Source of the DNA: an uncultured Ellagibacter sp.
GTDB taxonomy: Bacteria > Actinomycetota > Coriobacteriia > Coriobacteriales > Eggerthellaceae
Direction of reading: 5' to 3'
DNA length: 64,000 nucleotides
NCBI RefSeq assembly: GCF_934643285.1
Contig: NZ_CAKUBT010000002.1
Span: 62,001-126,000, forward strand
This document shows, piece by piece, positions 13,167 to 21,773 of the stretch. A program made the translations under genes and the position numbers. Each line of letters starts with the position of its first letter. Within the stretch, counting starts at the first letter, position 1. The notes beneath the pieces are model-generated. The model made no database searches. It worked only from the letters and a program-made list of their open reading frames with translations, and had not been told where the DNA came from.

Positions 13167-13745
13167 ATGACTGACTTGAGCATGCCTTCAAGCAGTGTGC
13201 GCCTTGGCGCCGCTGTTCCTGTTTCCGCACCCGATATTGACAAAAATGCGACAGGTGATGTTTCTGTTGCAAAAGCCCCCACGAAAAAACGACCGCTTCA
13301 CAAGCAGCTCACTTTTGCGCTGCTCATGACGGGCGGCATGGTAACGCTTATGAGCCTGTACAACACCGCGTTGCACACCTGGTTCAACTTCACCCTTTTC
13401 GACTGGCTTTCCGGAATGTTTCTTCGCTGGCCTATCGCATTTGTTGCTTCCCTTACGATTGGCGACGTCGTTGCGAAGCGCGTGCTGATGCCGCTTGTTC
13501 GGAAAAAAGCGTCTCCTACTGGATGGATCGCCTCACATATCACCCCGTTTTGCAAGGTAAATGCAATGGTTCCCTTCATGACGTTCTTTGCATCTCTGCT
13601 GTCTGCCGGTATCTCGCAAGACTTGCTGCCGCTGTGGGCTTTCACGTACGTGACAACTCTCCCGGCTGCTCTTACCGCAAATGTGGCGCTTGTCGGCCCC
13701 GTAGCAAGGAAGATGTATAGTCTGGTGTTTGGCGAGAAGTTTTGA
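13167..13745 (+). CDS. DUF2798 family membrane protein
   Basis: 192 residues with a polar N-terminal tail of about 45 residues. Hydrophobic helices follow at about 50-70, 83-105, 127-145 and 155-175, arranged as two repeats of the short DUF2798 unit (TFALLMTGGMVTLMSLYN and NAMVPFMTFFASLLS). Such proteins are common in gut and lactic bacteria; no function is established. The ATG at 13167 is preceded by the AGAGAG of the leader. The gene stands alone between paaK and the SSS transporter. Confidence 0.75.
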   Translation: MTDLSMPSSSVRLGAAVPVSAPDIDKNATGDVSVAKAPTKKRPLHKQLTFALLMTGGMVTLMSLYNTALHTWFNFTLFDWLSGMFLRWPIAFVASLTIGDVVAKRVLMPLVRKKASPTGWIASHITPFCKVNAMVPFMTFFASLLSAGISQDLLPLWAFTYVTTLPAALTANVALVGPVARKMYSLVFGEKF

Positions 13746-14119
13746 TGCTGCGTGACTGTCCCCGCGCGCGGCAGAGAGGGGACCGCGCGCTCGCGGACGA
13801 ATCTCGTTCGAAAAGGTAGGATTTCGATTTTCCCGCCTTTCCGAGCGCTATAGTGTGATAGAGTAGCCGCATGAATTTCGGTGAGGGACATATTGCGCAC
13901 ACTGTTGCATCGGCTGCGACCGATGTCTTTTCTGCACCCCTCTACTACTATTATTCCTATCGATATCTCTAGCACACGAGGCCTGGCTCGTTGCGCGCAT
14001 GGGCGCGCAGGTTGACAAGAAAAGTCTCGCGTCGTGTGCGCCTTCCATGTTTTCCCTGTTCAAACTCGGTATGGGAAACGTTTCACGTGAAACCATTTGA
14101 GAATCGTTAGGAAACAGCA
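13746..14119. other. Intergenic region with GC-rich inverted repeats and a parS site
   Basis: 374 bases without a supported gene. The first 50 bases hold GC-rich complementary segments (cgcgcgcgg and ccgcgcgc) that may stop transcription of the DUF2798 gene. The parS-like site at 14079-14094 lies 26 bases before the symporter start. Confidence 0.5.
14079..14094. promoter_or_regulatory. parS-like ParB binding site 2
   Basis: cgtttcacgtgaaacc keeps the perfect 14-bp palindromic core gtttcacgtgaaac (14080-14093); only the two outermost bases differ from consensus. It sits between genes, just upstream of the sodium:solute symporter. Confidence 0.85.
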
Positions 14120-15694
14120 ATGATTGCAAAACTATGCATGGTGCTCATTTTCATCGGCGTTGCCGTGGGCGTGGGCATCTACTGCCGCCGCTCGACGGCA
14201 AGCGTTGACGGTTTCGTGCTCGGCGGGCGAAGCGTCGGCCCCTGGATGAGCGCCTTTGCATTCGGCACGAGCTACTTCTCGGCTGTCGTCTTCGTCGGTT
14301 ACGCCGGTCAGTTCGGGTGGAAATACGGCATCGCCGCATTCTGGGCGGGAATCACCAACGCGATTCTCGGCAGCCTGCTTGCTTGGTGGGTGCTCGGCCC
14401 GCGCACGCGCGAGATGACGCATCGCCTGGGCGCTACCACGATGCCGGAATTCTTCGGCCTCCGCTACGACTCGAAGGCCCTGCGCGTTGCCGCCGCGGCC
14501 ATCATTTTCGTCTTTCTCATCCCCTACACAGCGAGCGTCTACAACGGCCTGTCTCGTTTGTTCGGCATGGCGTTCGGCCTGCCCTACGAGTGGTGCGTTA
14601 TCGGCATGGCCGTTGTGACTTGCATCTACGTCGTAGTTGGCGGCTACATGGCCACGGTGATGAACGACTTTCTGCAGGGAATCGTCATGCTGGTCGGCAT
14701 CATCGCCGTCATCGTGGCCGTTCTGTTCAACAACGGCGGCTTCATGCCCGCGATCACCGAGCTTTCGCAGATGTCCTCCGATTTGGCGCCTGACATGGCG
14801 GGCCCGTTCGTGAGCATGTTCGGTCCCGACCCGCTGAACCTTCTGGGCGTGTGCATTCTTACGAGTCTTGGCACTTGGGGACTTCCCCAGATGGTGCAGA
14901 AGTTCTACGCCATCAAGAGCGGCCCCGCGGTGAAACAGGGTGCTATCATCTCGACGCTGTTCGCCTTCGTGGTTGCGGGCGGCAGCTACTTCTTGGGCGG
15001 GTTTGGTCGCCTGTACTCTGGCCAGGTCGAGATGGGTGCGAACGGCCAGCCTATCTACGACTCGATCATCCCCACGATGCTCTCTACCCTGCCCGATCTG
15101 CTCATCGGCATCGTCATCGTGCTCGTGCTTTCCGCTTCCATGTCGACCTTGTCCTCGCTCGTGCTCACGTCCTCTTCGACGCTGACACTTGATGTGCTCA
15201 AGGGTAACGTCGTGAAGAATATGAGCGAGAAGGGTCAGCTCTCAACGATGCGCGTGCTCATCATCGTGTTCATCGTGATCTCGGCGGCGCTCGCACTCGT
15301 GCAGTACCACTCCTCGATCACGTTCATCGCGCAGCTCATGGGCATCTCGTGGGGCGCGCTCGCCGGCGCGTTCCTTGGTCCCTTCCTGTGGGGCCTCTAC
15401 TGGGGCCGCGTGTCGAAGGCCGCCGTATGGGCGAGCTTCATCGTGGGCGTGGGCCTCACGACTGGCAACATGATCTTGGGATTCGTGGGCACGCCGCTTA
15501 TCGCGAGCCCCATCAACTGCGGCGCCATCGCGATGATTCTCTCGCTTGTCATCGTGCCGCTGGTGAGCCTCGTCACCAAGCCGGTGCCCCTCAACGTGAA
15601 CCCGCCGAGCGCGGAGGGTGCAATCGATCGCGAGTACGTCCGCGAACTGCATCTGCAAAAGGAAAGGGAAGCGAAAGCGGCTTCTGCGGAATAG
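14120..15694 (+). CDS. Sodium:solute symporter (SSS family)
   Basis: 524 residues, about 13 membrane helices. Family features include the N-terminal DGFVLGGRSVGPWMSAFAFG and the early SYFSAVVFVGY segment of the first repeat, then GYMATVMNDFLQGIVM and LVLTSSSTLTLDVLK near helix 8-9, where sodium is coordinated in relatives. The substrate cannot be read from sequence; relatives move proline, pantothenate, sugars or carboxylates. The C-terminal tail is charged and cytoplasmic. A bidirectional terminator follows at 15747-15785. Confidence 0.88.
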   Translation: MIAKLCMVLIFIGVAVGVGIYCRRSTASVDGFVLGGRSVGPWMSAFAFGTSYFSAVVFVGYAGQFGWKYGIAAFWAGITNAILGSLLAWWVLGPRTREMTHRLGATTMPEFFGLRYDSKALRVAAAAIIFVFLIPYTASVYNGLSRLFGMAFGLPYEWCVIGMAVVTCIYVVVGGYMATVMNDFLQGIVMLVGIIAVIVAVLFNNGGFMPAITELSQMSSDLAPDMAGPFVSMFGPDPLNLLGVCILTSLGTWGLPQMVQKFYAIKSGPAVKQGAIISTLFAFVVAGGSYFLGGFGRLYSGQVEMGANGQPIYDSIIPTMLSTLPDLLIGIVIVLVLSASMSTLSSLVLTSSSTLTLDVLKGNVVKNMSEKGQLSTMRVLIIVFIVISAALALVQYHSSITFIAQLMGISWGALAGAFLGPFLWGLYWGRVSKAAVWASFIVGVGLTTGNMILGFVGTPLIASPINCGAIAMILSLVIVPLVSLVTKPVPLNVNPPSAEGAIDREYVRELHLQKEREAKAASAE

Positions 15695-15746
15695 CTGGCC
15701 TGGTTTCACGGCCGATTGAGAAGGGCTTCGCACGAGTTGTTAATTA

Positions 15747-15788
15747 CGCAAGAGGAGACCGACAAGCAAGCGGTCTCCTCTTGCGTTT
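15747..15788. terminator. Bidirectional terminator
   Basis: A perfect 15-bp stem (15747-15761 with 15771-15785, arm cgcaagaggagaccg) has a 9-base loop and lies between the convergent symporter and cyclo-ligase genes. It can serve both strands. Confidence 0.8.
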
Positions 15789-16374
15789 AGGCGATGATGA
15801 TCTTCGGCAAGGCGAGGTCGTGCGGCTCGGTCGGGACTGCCTCGACCTCTTGTTCCCGAAAGGCGATGCCGCACACGACGGCGTCACTTCGAAGCTCGCG
15901 CAGGAAGCGGTCGTAGTTGCCGCCGCCGTAGCCGAGGCGCATGTTGCCCGCATCGAAGGCGACCATCGGAACGACAACGGCGTCGATTTCTCGTGGGCCG
16001 CATGGCGTACAGCCGGCAAGCGAGGGGTCGTCGGGGGCAATGACTCGCGCGGGTTTGTCGAAGAAGGCGCGCCGCGTGCCGTCAAGGGGGACATCCCAAA
16101 ACGTCATGCGGGCCTTGACGTCGCCGCCTCTTCGCACCATGACGGGAAAGACGCAGGTCCACCCATGCAAGAGGGCGCTTTTCGCGAACGGAGCGATGTC
16201 GACCTCGCTTCCCAGCGCGTGGTAGACGGCAATACGAGCCCCGGGTGCAACGATGCGGCCGAAGTATCGCTCGAGTTCTTCGCACGCTTTTTTGCTGCGA
16301 GCGATGCGCTCATCGGCAGGGATGGCGTTGCGCCGCGCGATGACGAGGCTCCTGATTTCTGCTTTCGTGTTCAT
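15787..16374 (-). CDS. 5-formyltetrahydrofolate cyclo-ligase
   Basis: 195 residues, typical length. ATP-dependent enzyme turning 5-formyl-THF into 5,10-methenyl-THF in folate one-carbon metabolism. The N-terminus (KAEIRSLVIARRNAIP) is a basic helix that binds the phosphate/folate tail in relatives. The C-terminal family signature VVPMVAFDAGNMRLGYGGGN and YDRFL is present at about 135-160. Start ATG; 144 bases separate it from the divergent nhaC start, so a shared promoter region is likely. Confidence 0.92.
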   Translation of the reverse strand: MNTKAEIRSLVIARRNAIPADERIARSKKACEELERYFGRIVAPGARIAVYHALGSEVDIAPFAKSALLHGWTCVFPVMVRRGGDVKARMTFWDVPLDGTRRAFFDKPARVIAPDDPSLAGCTPCGPREIDAVVVPMVAFDAGNMRLGYGGGNYDRFLRELRSDAVVCGIAFREQEVEAVPTEPHDLALPKIIIA

Positions 16375-16518
16375 GCCTGCAAGTATAGAGTGCCCGCAAA
16401 CCTTGTTTCATTCTCCGAAAAAAACGCACATGTGGGCCGCGCCGACGAAAAATCAAGGCATACTGAAACGGCCTGCAATTATGCAGGGGAAGTATCCGCC
16501 CACAACGAAGGGGTTCCT

Positions 16519-18189
16519 GTGGAAGGTTTCGACCTTATCAGTACGGGCGCTTGGTCAATCGTGCCGCCGCTTTTGGCGCTCGGGCTCGCGCTCATCACTA
16601 AGGAAGTGTACTCGTCGCTCACCATCGGCGTACTTATGGGCATGGTGATCTACCAGTTCACTCTCGCGGGGGTTGGCGTCGATCAGTTCATCGCGGCGTT
16701 CACCATGGTTCCACGAATGATGGCGACGCAGATCGCCGAAAACGGAGCACTGCTGCTATTCCTTGCCTTATTAGGCGCGCTCACGGTGGTCATCGCGATC
16801 GCCGGCGGCTCGCGCGCCTACGCCGAGTGGGTGTCGAAGCACGTGAAGAACGCGCGCCTCGCGTCGGTGCTCACGGCGGTTCTCGGCATCCTCATCTTCG
16901 TGGACGACTACTTCAACTGCCTGACGGTCGGCGCGGTCATGCGTCCCATCACCGACCGCTTCCATATCAGCCGCGAGAAACTCTCGTGGATCATTGACTC
17001 CACGGCGGCGCCTGTGTGCATCATCGCGCCGGTCTCCTCTTGGGCGGTTGCCGTGGGCGGCTATTTGGGAGAAGACGGCTTCTCGACGTTTGTGCAGTCT
17101 ATCCCCTATAACTTCTACGCCCTGCTCACGATTTTCTTCGTGTTCTTCATGCTGATCACGAAGCTCGATTACGGCTCGATGCGTGCGGCCGAGGAAGCCT
17201 GCGCCCAGGGGCACGATGTCGACGACATCCCGCGCGAGGGAAGCGCCCTTGCGGCGGTTTCGGCGACCCGCCTTTCCGAGAAGAACGTGGAAGCGTACGA
17301 AGGTGACCATCCGGGTGTGCCGTCGGTCGTGACCGAGGAGGCCGACATCGACGACGCGGCATCGGGCGCCATCGACGAGTACAAGGGGCTCAACATCTCC
17401 GAGAACGGTCGCGTGTTCGACTTGATCGTTCCCATCGTCGTGCTGATTGTGTTCTCGATTCTGGGCATGATGTACGCGGGCGGCTTCTTCGAGGGCGTCG
17501 ACTTCGCTACCGCCGTCGGCGAGGACCCGGTGACGGGCCTGTGCATCGGCTCTTGCGTGGCGCTTGTCGTCGCGGCTGCGATGTTCCTTCCGCGCAAGCT
17601 CACGACACTCGAGGGTTTTGTTGAAGGCATCTCCGAAGGCGTGCGCTCGATGGTCGGTGCGATCATGATCCTCGTTCTGGCATGGAGCTTGGGCGGCCTG
17701 TGCCGTCACATGCTGGGCACGGGCGAGTTCGTGAGCGGCGTGCTGAACGGGCTTGGCGTGGGGCTTACCCTCCTGCCTGCGATTATTTTCCTGGTGGCGG
17801 CGTTCATCGGCTTCGCCATGGGCACCTCCTGGGGCACGATCGCGCTCATCCTCCCCATCGTGATCGGCGTGTTCCCCACCGACGACCCGCTGTTCCTCGT
17901 GGCAGTCGGCTCGACGCTTGCGGGCGCAGTCTATGGCGACCATATCTCGCCGATATCCGATACGACGATCCTCTCCTCTGCGGGCGCGAAGTGCAACCAC
18001 CTGCGTCACGTTGCCACGCAGATTCCCTACGCAACGCTCGTCATGGTTACGTGCTTCATCGGCTACATCGTGGCTGGTTTCACGGGCAATCCGTGGATTT
18101 CTCTCGCGCTTGGCGCGGTCATCATCGTCGTTGCCGTGATTACGCTTCACAAGCTGAATTTCGGCGTGAAGAAGGGCGAGACGGCATAG
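16519..18189 (+). CDS. nhaC: Na+/H+ antiporter, NhaC family
   Basis: 556 residues starting at GTG with GAAGGGG five bases upstream; the open frame extends much further upstream but only as a shadow of neighbouring genes. About 11-12 membrane helices, with the conserved ILIFVDDYFNCLTVGAVMRP at about 130-150 and AFIGFAMGTSWGTIALILP near 430. A hydrophilic loop of about 85 residues (about 225-300) separates the halves. It likely exchanges cytoplasmic Na+ for H+; several neighbours use sodium as co-ion (SSS, AGCS). Terminator downstream at 18244. Confidence 0.9.
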   Translation: MEGFDLISTGAWSIVPPLLALGLALITKEVYSSLTIGVLMGMVIYQFTLAGVGVDQFIAAFTMVPRMMATQIAENGALLLFLALLGALTVVIAIAGGSRAYAEWVSKHVKNARLASVLTAVLGILIFVDDYFNCLTVGAVMRPITDRFHISREKLSWIIDSTAAPVCIIAPVSSWAVAVGGYLGEDGFSTFVQSIPYNFYALLTIFFVFFMLITKLDYGSMRAAEEACAQGHDVDDIPREGSALAAVSATRLSEKNVEAYEGDHPGVPSVVTEEADIDDAASGAIDEYKGLNISENGRVFDLIVPIVVLIVFSILGMMYAGGFFEGVDFATAVGEDPVTGLCIGSCVALVVAAAMFLPRKLTTLEGFVEGISEGVRSMVGAIMILVLAWSLGGLCRHMLGTGEFVSGVLNGLGVGLTLLPAIIFLVAAFIGFAMGTSWGTIALILPIVIGVFPTDDPLFLVAVGSTLAGAVYGDHISPISDTTILSSAGAKCNHLRHVATQIPYATLVMVTCFIGYIVAGFTGNPWISLALGAVIIVVAVITLHKLNFGVKKGETA

Positions 18190-18243
18190 CTTCTCATTGG
18201 CAAATAGCGGCTTGAGGGACCCACGTCCCGAGTGCTATGTGAG

Positions 18244-18275
18244 AATGGCGGCTTCCGAGAAGAGGCCGCCATTTT
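18244..18275 (+). terminator. Terminator of nhaC
   Basis: The stem aatggcggc (18244-18252) pairs with gccgccatt (18265-18273), with tttt at the 3' side. The remaining 160 bases to the Nramp stop hold an AT-rich stretch with no gene. Confidence 0.65.
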
Positions 18276-18439
18276 GCGCTCGAGAACCGCTTCTTTAGAA
18301 TAATTCTATTTCAAGATATTAAAAAACGCGAATAGACCTATTCGTAAAATAATCCTTCTGAACGATATAGCAGTGCAATGGCAATTGCGCTGCCAGCCCT
18401 TCCCGATTAGTGGGATTCGCTTCCTGCGGGCGGCACGCG

Positions 18440-19831
18440 CTATTCGATGCCGAGCACCTGCATCACGAGGAGCGCGACGGTGAGCACGGTCACGATGGCG
18501 ACCGTCACCCAGATGAGAATCTGCGAGAGGCGGCTCGACTTGAAGGCACCCATGATGTGCTTGTCCGAGGCGATGATGGCCATGAACACGAGGAGCACGG
18601 GCAGGATGATGCCGTTTACGAACTGGGCCGTGAGCATGATTCCCATGAGGTTGACGTTCGGGATAAGCACGACCACGGCGCCGATGATGATAACGAACGT
18701 GAAGATGCTCTTGAACATGGGCGCCTCGCGCCACTTGAACGATACGCCCGCTTCCCAGCCGAATGCCTCGCAGATGACGAAGGCCGTGGTGAGGGGCAGG
18801 ACGCAGGCTGCAAGGAACGAGGCTGCGACCAGGCCGATGGCGAAGAGAGCCTCAGCGTACTGCCCGGCGAACGGGGCGAGCGCACGTGCTGCCGCCTCGG
18901 CGCTGTCGACCTCGATGCCTTGCGGGTAGAGCACAGCTCCCGTGGTCACGATGATGAACCAGGCGACGAGACAGGCGGCGATGGTTCCCGATACGGCGTC
19001 GATTTTCTGCTCGAAGAGCTCGTTGGTCGTGGTGCCCTTCTCGACGACGTTGCTTTGCGTGAAGAACATCATCCATGGGGCGATCGTCGTGCCGATCATC
19101 GCGATGACGAGCGATATCCAGCTTACGCCGCCGGTGATTTGCGGAACGACGGTCGAGGTGAGGGCGTCGTTCCAGTCGGGCCCGGCGAGCACCGCCGCGA
19201 TGATGTAGGTCACAAAGACGAACGACAGCGCGAGGAACACGTTTTGCACGCGCTTGTAACTGCCGCCGACGATGAGCAGCCAGACCGTCACCACAGCGAT
19301 CGGAACGGAGATGTACTTCGAGACGCCGAACATCTCCATGCCCGATGCAATGCCGGCGAACTCGGAGAACGTGGTGGCAACATTGCCGACGAGCAGGGCG
19401 AACATGGCCAGTGCCGCGAGGCGAATGCCGAATCGTTCGCGGATGAGCGCAGCAAAGCCCTTGCCGGTGGTCGCGCCCATGCGGCTTGCGGTCGTTTGCA
19501 CCACGATGAGCAGGATGCACATGATGGGGATGACCCACAACGTCGTGAAGCCGAATTTCGCGCCCGCCGTGGAATACGTCGAGATGCCGCCCGCGTCGTT
19601 GCCCGCCATGGCGGTGACGATGCCAGGGCCCATCGCGGCGAGGATGAGCAGCAGCCGATTTTTCTTCTTGCCGTCCTGGCCGTCGGTTTCCAAAGCGGTC
19701 GTCTTGTCGGGGAGCGCTGCCCCTGTCGCCTTCTTCTGCTTGCCGCTGACGCCGAAGGCCTTGCCGGGGATGGGGGCAAGGGTCTTTGCCGCGCCCTTCG
19801 CGGCGTCCGCTTTCTTCTTTCCGAACACCAT
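18440..19831 (-). CDS. Nramp-related metal transporter, probably the Mg2+ type (NRMT)
   Basis: 463 residues with a Lys/Ala-rich cytosolic tail of about 58 residues and 11 helices. It is an SLC11/Nramp relative, but the metal site differs from Mn2+/Fe2+ carriers: the helix-1 DPGN motif reads DAGG (79-82) and the helix-6 MPH motif reads APW (251-253), so the soft Met ligand is gone. The same kind of loss defines the NRMT clade, characterised as Mg2+ transporters in Eggerthella lenta. It starts 3 bases after the PRC/MgtE-N/CBS gene, whose last codons supply its ribosome site (GGAG). Mg2+ as substrate is inferred from these residues and the neighbour. Confidence 0.88.
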   Translation of the reverse strand: MVFGKKKADAAKGAAKTLAPIPGKAFGVSGKQKKATGAALPDKTTALETDGQDGKKKNRLLLILAAMGPGIVTAMAGNDAGGISTYSTAGAKFGFTTLWVIPIMCILLIVVQTTASRMGATTGKGFAALIRERFGIRLAALAMFALLVGNVATTFSEFAGIASGMEMFGVSKYISVPIAVVTVWLLIVGGSYKRVQNVFLALSFVFVTYIIAAVLAGPDWNDALTSTVVPQITGGVSWISLVIAMIGTTIAPWMMFFTQSNVVEKGTTTNELFEQKIDAVSGTIAACLVAWFIIVTTGAVLYPQGIEVDSAEAAARALAPFAGQYAEALFAIGLVAASFLAACVLPLTTAFVICEAFGWEAGVSFKWREAPMFKSIFTFVIIIGAVVVLIPNVNLMGIMLTAQFVNGIILPVLLVFMAIIASDKHIMGAFKSSRLSQILIWVTVAIVTVLTVALLVMQVLGIE

Positions 19832-19834
19832 GGC

Positions 19835-21187
19835 TTATCTCCAGGAGTAACCGATGATTTGGAACAGCACGAGCGTGTAGAGTACCAAAAAGAGGATAGC
19901 CGCTGCGGTGGCTCCCAGGCCGAGCAGGACGCTCTTCTTCGTCTTGTCGCCGCTCACGTCGTCTTCGATAGCATCCCACGCGTCGTCGGTGGTGACGATG
20001 CCCAAAAGCTTGCCGCGCTCGTCGACGACGGGCATTGCGGGGAGGTCGTACTTGAAGACGTCCGCCGCCACGTCGTCTTCCGTCTCGTCGGGCGAGGCGG
20101 TGATGAGATCGGTGTACATGATGTCGTGCATGACCTTGCTGTCGTCGGTTAGGACGAGGGTGCGCAGCGACAGCACGCCGACGAGCTTGTCGTACTCGTC
20201 GAGCACGTAGACGTAGTGAACCGTCGGGTGCTCTTCGGGCAGCTCGCGCAGCACTTCAATCGTCTCGCGGACGGTGAAGGTTTCCGGCACGGCGACGAAC
20301 TGGGTGGTCATCATGCCGCCCGCGGTGCCGTCCTTGTACCCTAAAAGTCGGCGAATCTCGGCGGCGTCTTCTACGCCCATCAGGCGTAAGAGCGCTTCTG
20401 CCTTCTCGTATGACAGGTCGCGGACGATGTCGACAGCGTCGTCGGGGTCCATGTTGCCGAGGACGTTTGCGGCCTTGGCGTCGTCGAGGTCCTCGATGAA
20501 GTCGGCCTGGTACTCGTCTTCCATCTCGGAGATGGCTTCGGTCGCCTGGCTCTCATCGAGGTGCTTGAAGACGTTCGCGCGCTGCTGCGGATCGAGCTGC
20601 TCCAAGATGTCGGCGACGTCGGCGGGATGCAGCTCGTCGAGGCGCTTGTGCGTGACGGACAGCTGCACTTCCGAGAGGTCTCGGTCGAGCAGGTCCATAT
20701 AGTTCCAGGCGATGATGCGCTCGTCGATCTGCTTGTGGAAGGTTTTCGCGACGGAGACGACGGCGCGCTCGAGCCAGGGGGCAAGCCCTCGCAGGATGCC
20801 GCGAATGCCCACTTCAGCGCCGAGGAGTCGCAACTGCGTGCCCGACTGCGAGAGCTTGAGGTCGTTTACGCGCACGACCTTAAGCCCCTGGGTGTCGACG
20901 ATTTGGCGATCCATGAGGTCGCGCGCGAGAAGTACCTCGTCAGGCTGCAGGTAGCTGAAGCGGATGTCGGGCGAATCGACGGAAAGCTTGATGCCCTCGT
21001 CGTCGAACTCGTCGACGTACTTCCGCCAGGAAATCATGAAGGGCACTTTGCCCGGCCCTTGGAAGGCGAGGCTTGTGATGCGGGGGAAGACCTCGCCAGT
21101 TGAGATCGCGAGGTCGGAGATCGTGCCGATTTTCTCGCCGGCGGAATCCACAACGGGCTTCCCCAGCATTTGGGATAGATAAAGCAT
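19835..21187 (-). CDS. PRC-barrel / MgtE-N / CBS protein, presumed metal sensor for the Nramp partner
   Basis: 450 residues. Order: two PRC-barrel-like segments (about 1-75 and 80-150), the helical MgtE intracellular N-domain (about 190-290, with EMEDEYQADFIEDLDD and MDPDDAVDIVRDL), two CBS domains (about 290-350 and 355-415), then one C-terminal membrane helix (TAAAILFLVLYTLVLF). In MgtE channels the N and CBS domains bind Mg2+ and close the pore; here the pore domain is absent and replaced by a single anchor. It forms a two-gene operon with the Nramp-related gene, so it probably gates or senses for that carrier. Confidence 0.88.
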   Translation of the reverse strand: MLYLSQMLGKPVVDSAGEKIGTISDLAISTGEVFPRITSLAFQGPGKVPFMISWRKYVDEFDDEGIKLSVDSPDIRFSYLQPDEVLLARDLMDRQIVDTQGLKVVRVNDLKLSQSGTQLRLLGAEVGIRGILRGLAPWLERAVVSVAKTFHKQIDERIIAWNYMDLLDRDLSEVQLSVTHKRLDELHPADVADILEQLDPQQRANVFKHLDESQATEAISEMEDEYQADFIEDLDDAKAANVLGNMDPDDAVDIVRDLSYEKAEALLRLMGVEDAAEIRRLLGYKDGTAGGMMTTQFVAVPETFTVRETIEVLRELPEEHPTVHYVYVLDEYDKLVGVLSLRTLVLTDDSKVMHDIMYTDLITASPDETEDDVAADVFKYDLPAMPVVDERGKLLGIVTTDDAWDAIEDDVSGDKTKKSVLLGLGATAAAILFLVLYTLVLFQIIGYSWR

Positions 21188-21437
21188 GGCGCTCCCTTAC
21201 GTTCTGATGCGCCGTTAGGCCGTGCTTTGGAATCGTACCACTCGGGGGAATTTTCCCAGGTAAAATCTTTGTCAGGCCTGGCGCATTGCAGTCGACCCTC
21301 GACTGCCGACGCGGGGAGCCGAAGGGTTACATACTGTGAGGCTTATGTTTTCGAACCTTCAAGTACGGACCTTTCCTCCAACAATAAAAAAACCGCACGT
21401 GTTGGTGGCCCAATCGTTGCGGAGTAATAAGCTGAAA
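21188..21437 (-). other. Leader region upstream of the sensor/transporter operon
   Basis: About 250 bases between tRNA-Arg and the sensor gene. The hairpin gcagtcga-ccc-tcgactgc (21288-21306) stands out. I could not recognise an M-box or other known Mg2+ riboswitch. The leader is long enough to hold a regulatory RNA, but the sequence does not prove one. Confidence 0.35.
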
Positions 21438-21514
21438 TGGTGCGCCATGAGGGATTCGAACCCCCGGCGTACTGATTCGTAGTCAGTCCCTCTATCCAGC
21501 TGAGGTAATGGCGC
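21438..21514 (-). tRNA. tRNA-Arg (ACG)
   Basis: 77 nt with encoded CCA. The acceptor GCGCCAT pairs with ATGGCGC. The anticodon loop CTACGAA gives ACG, the substrate for wobble deamination by TadA (gene at 33734). The T-loop GGTTCGAATCC is normal. Confidence 0.95.
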
Positions 21515-21773
21515 ACTTCTAAACAGCAACGGATATTATGCCAGTGGATGAGGAAGGTGTCAACAACTTTTTTCAAAAAATGGAGGCGAAATCGAATCGC
21601 CTGCTCGTGAGGCCGTTTCGTCTTACTTATTACCGCTGCATTTTCTGGTGCGCCCCTTCTTCTTATTGCGTCCAGGTTACATTCTCGCGCAGATTTGCCG
21701 AATCCCGGGAGCGATGGGTGGTCAAGCGTTGCAAGGCGTTATCATGGTGAAACGAGAATGAAAGGTGACGCGC

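Noticed and set aside
15349..16518. In-frame extension of nhaC upstream over the cyclo-ligase gene
   Set aside because: Runs antisense to the well-supported 5-formyl-THF cyclo-ligase and has no transporter similarity; GTG at 16519 has a proper ribosome site.
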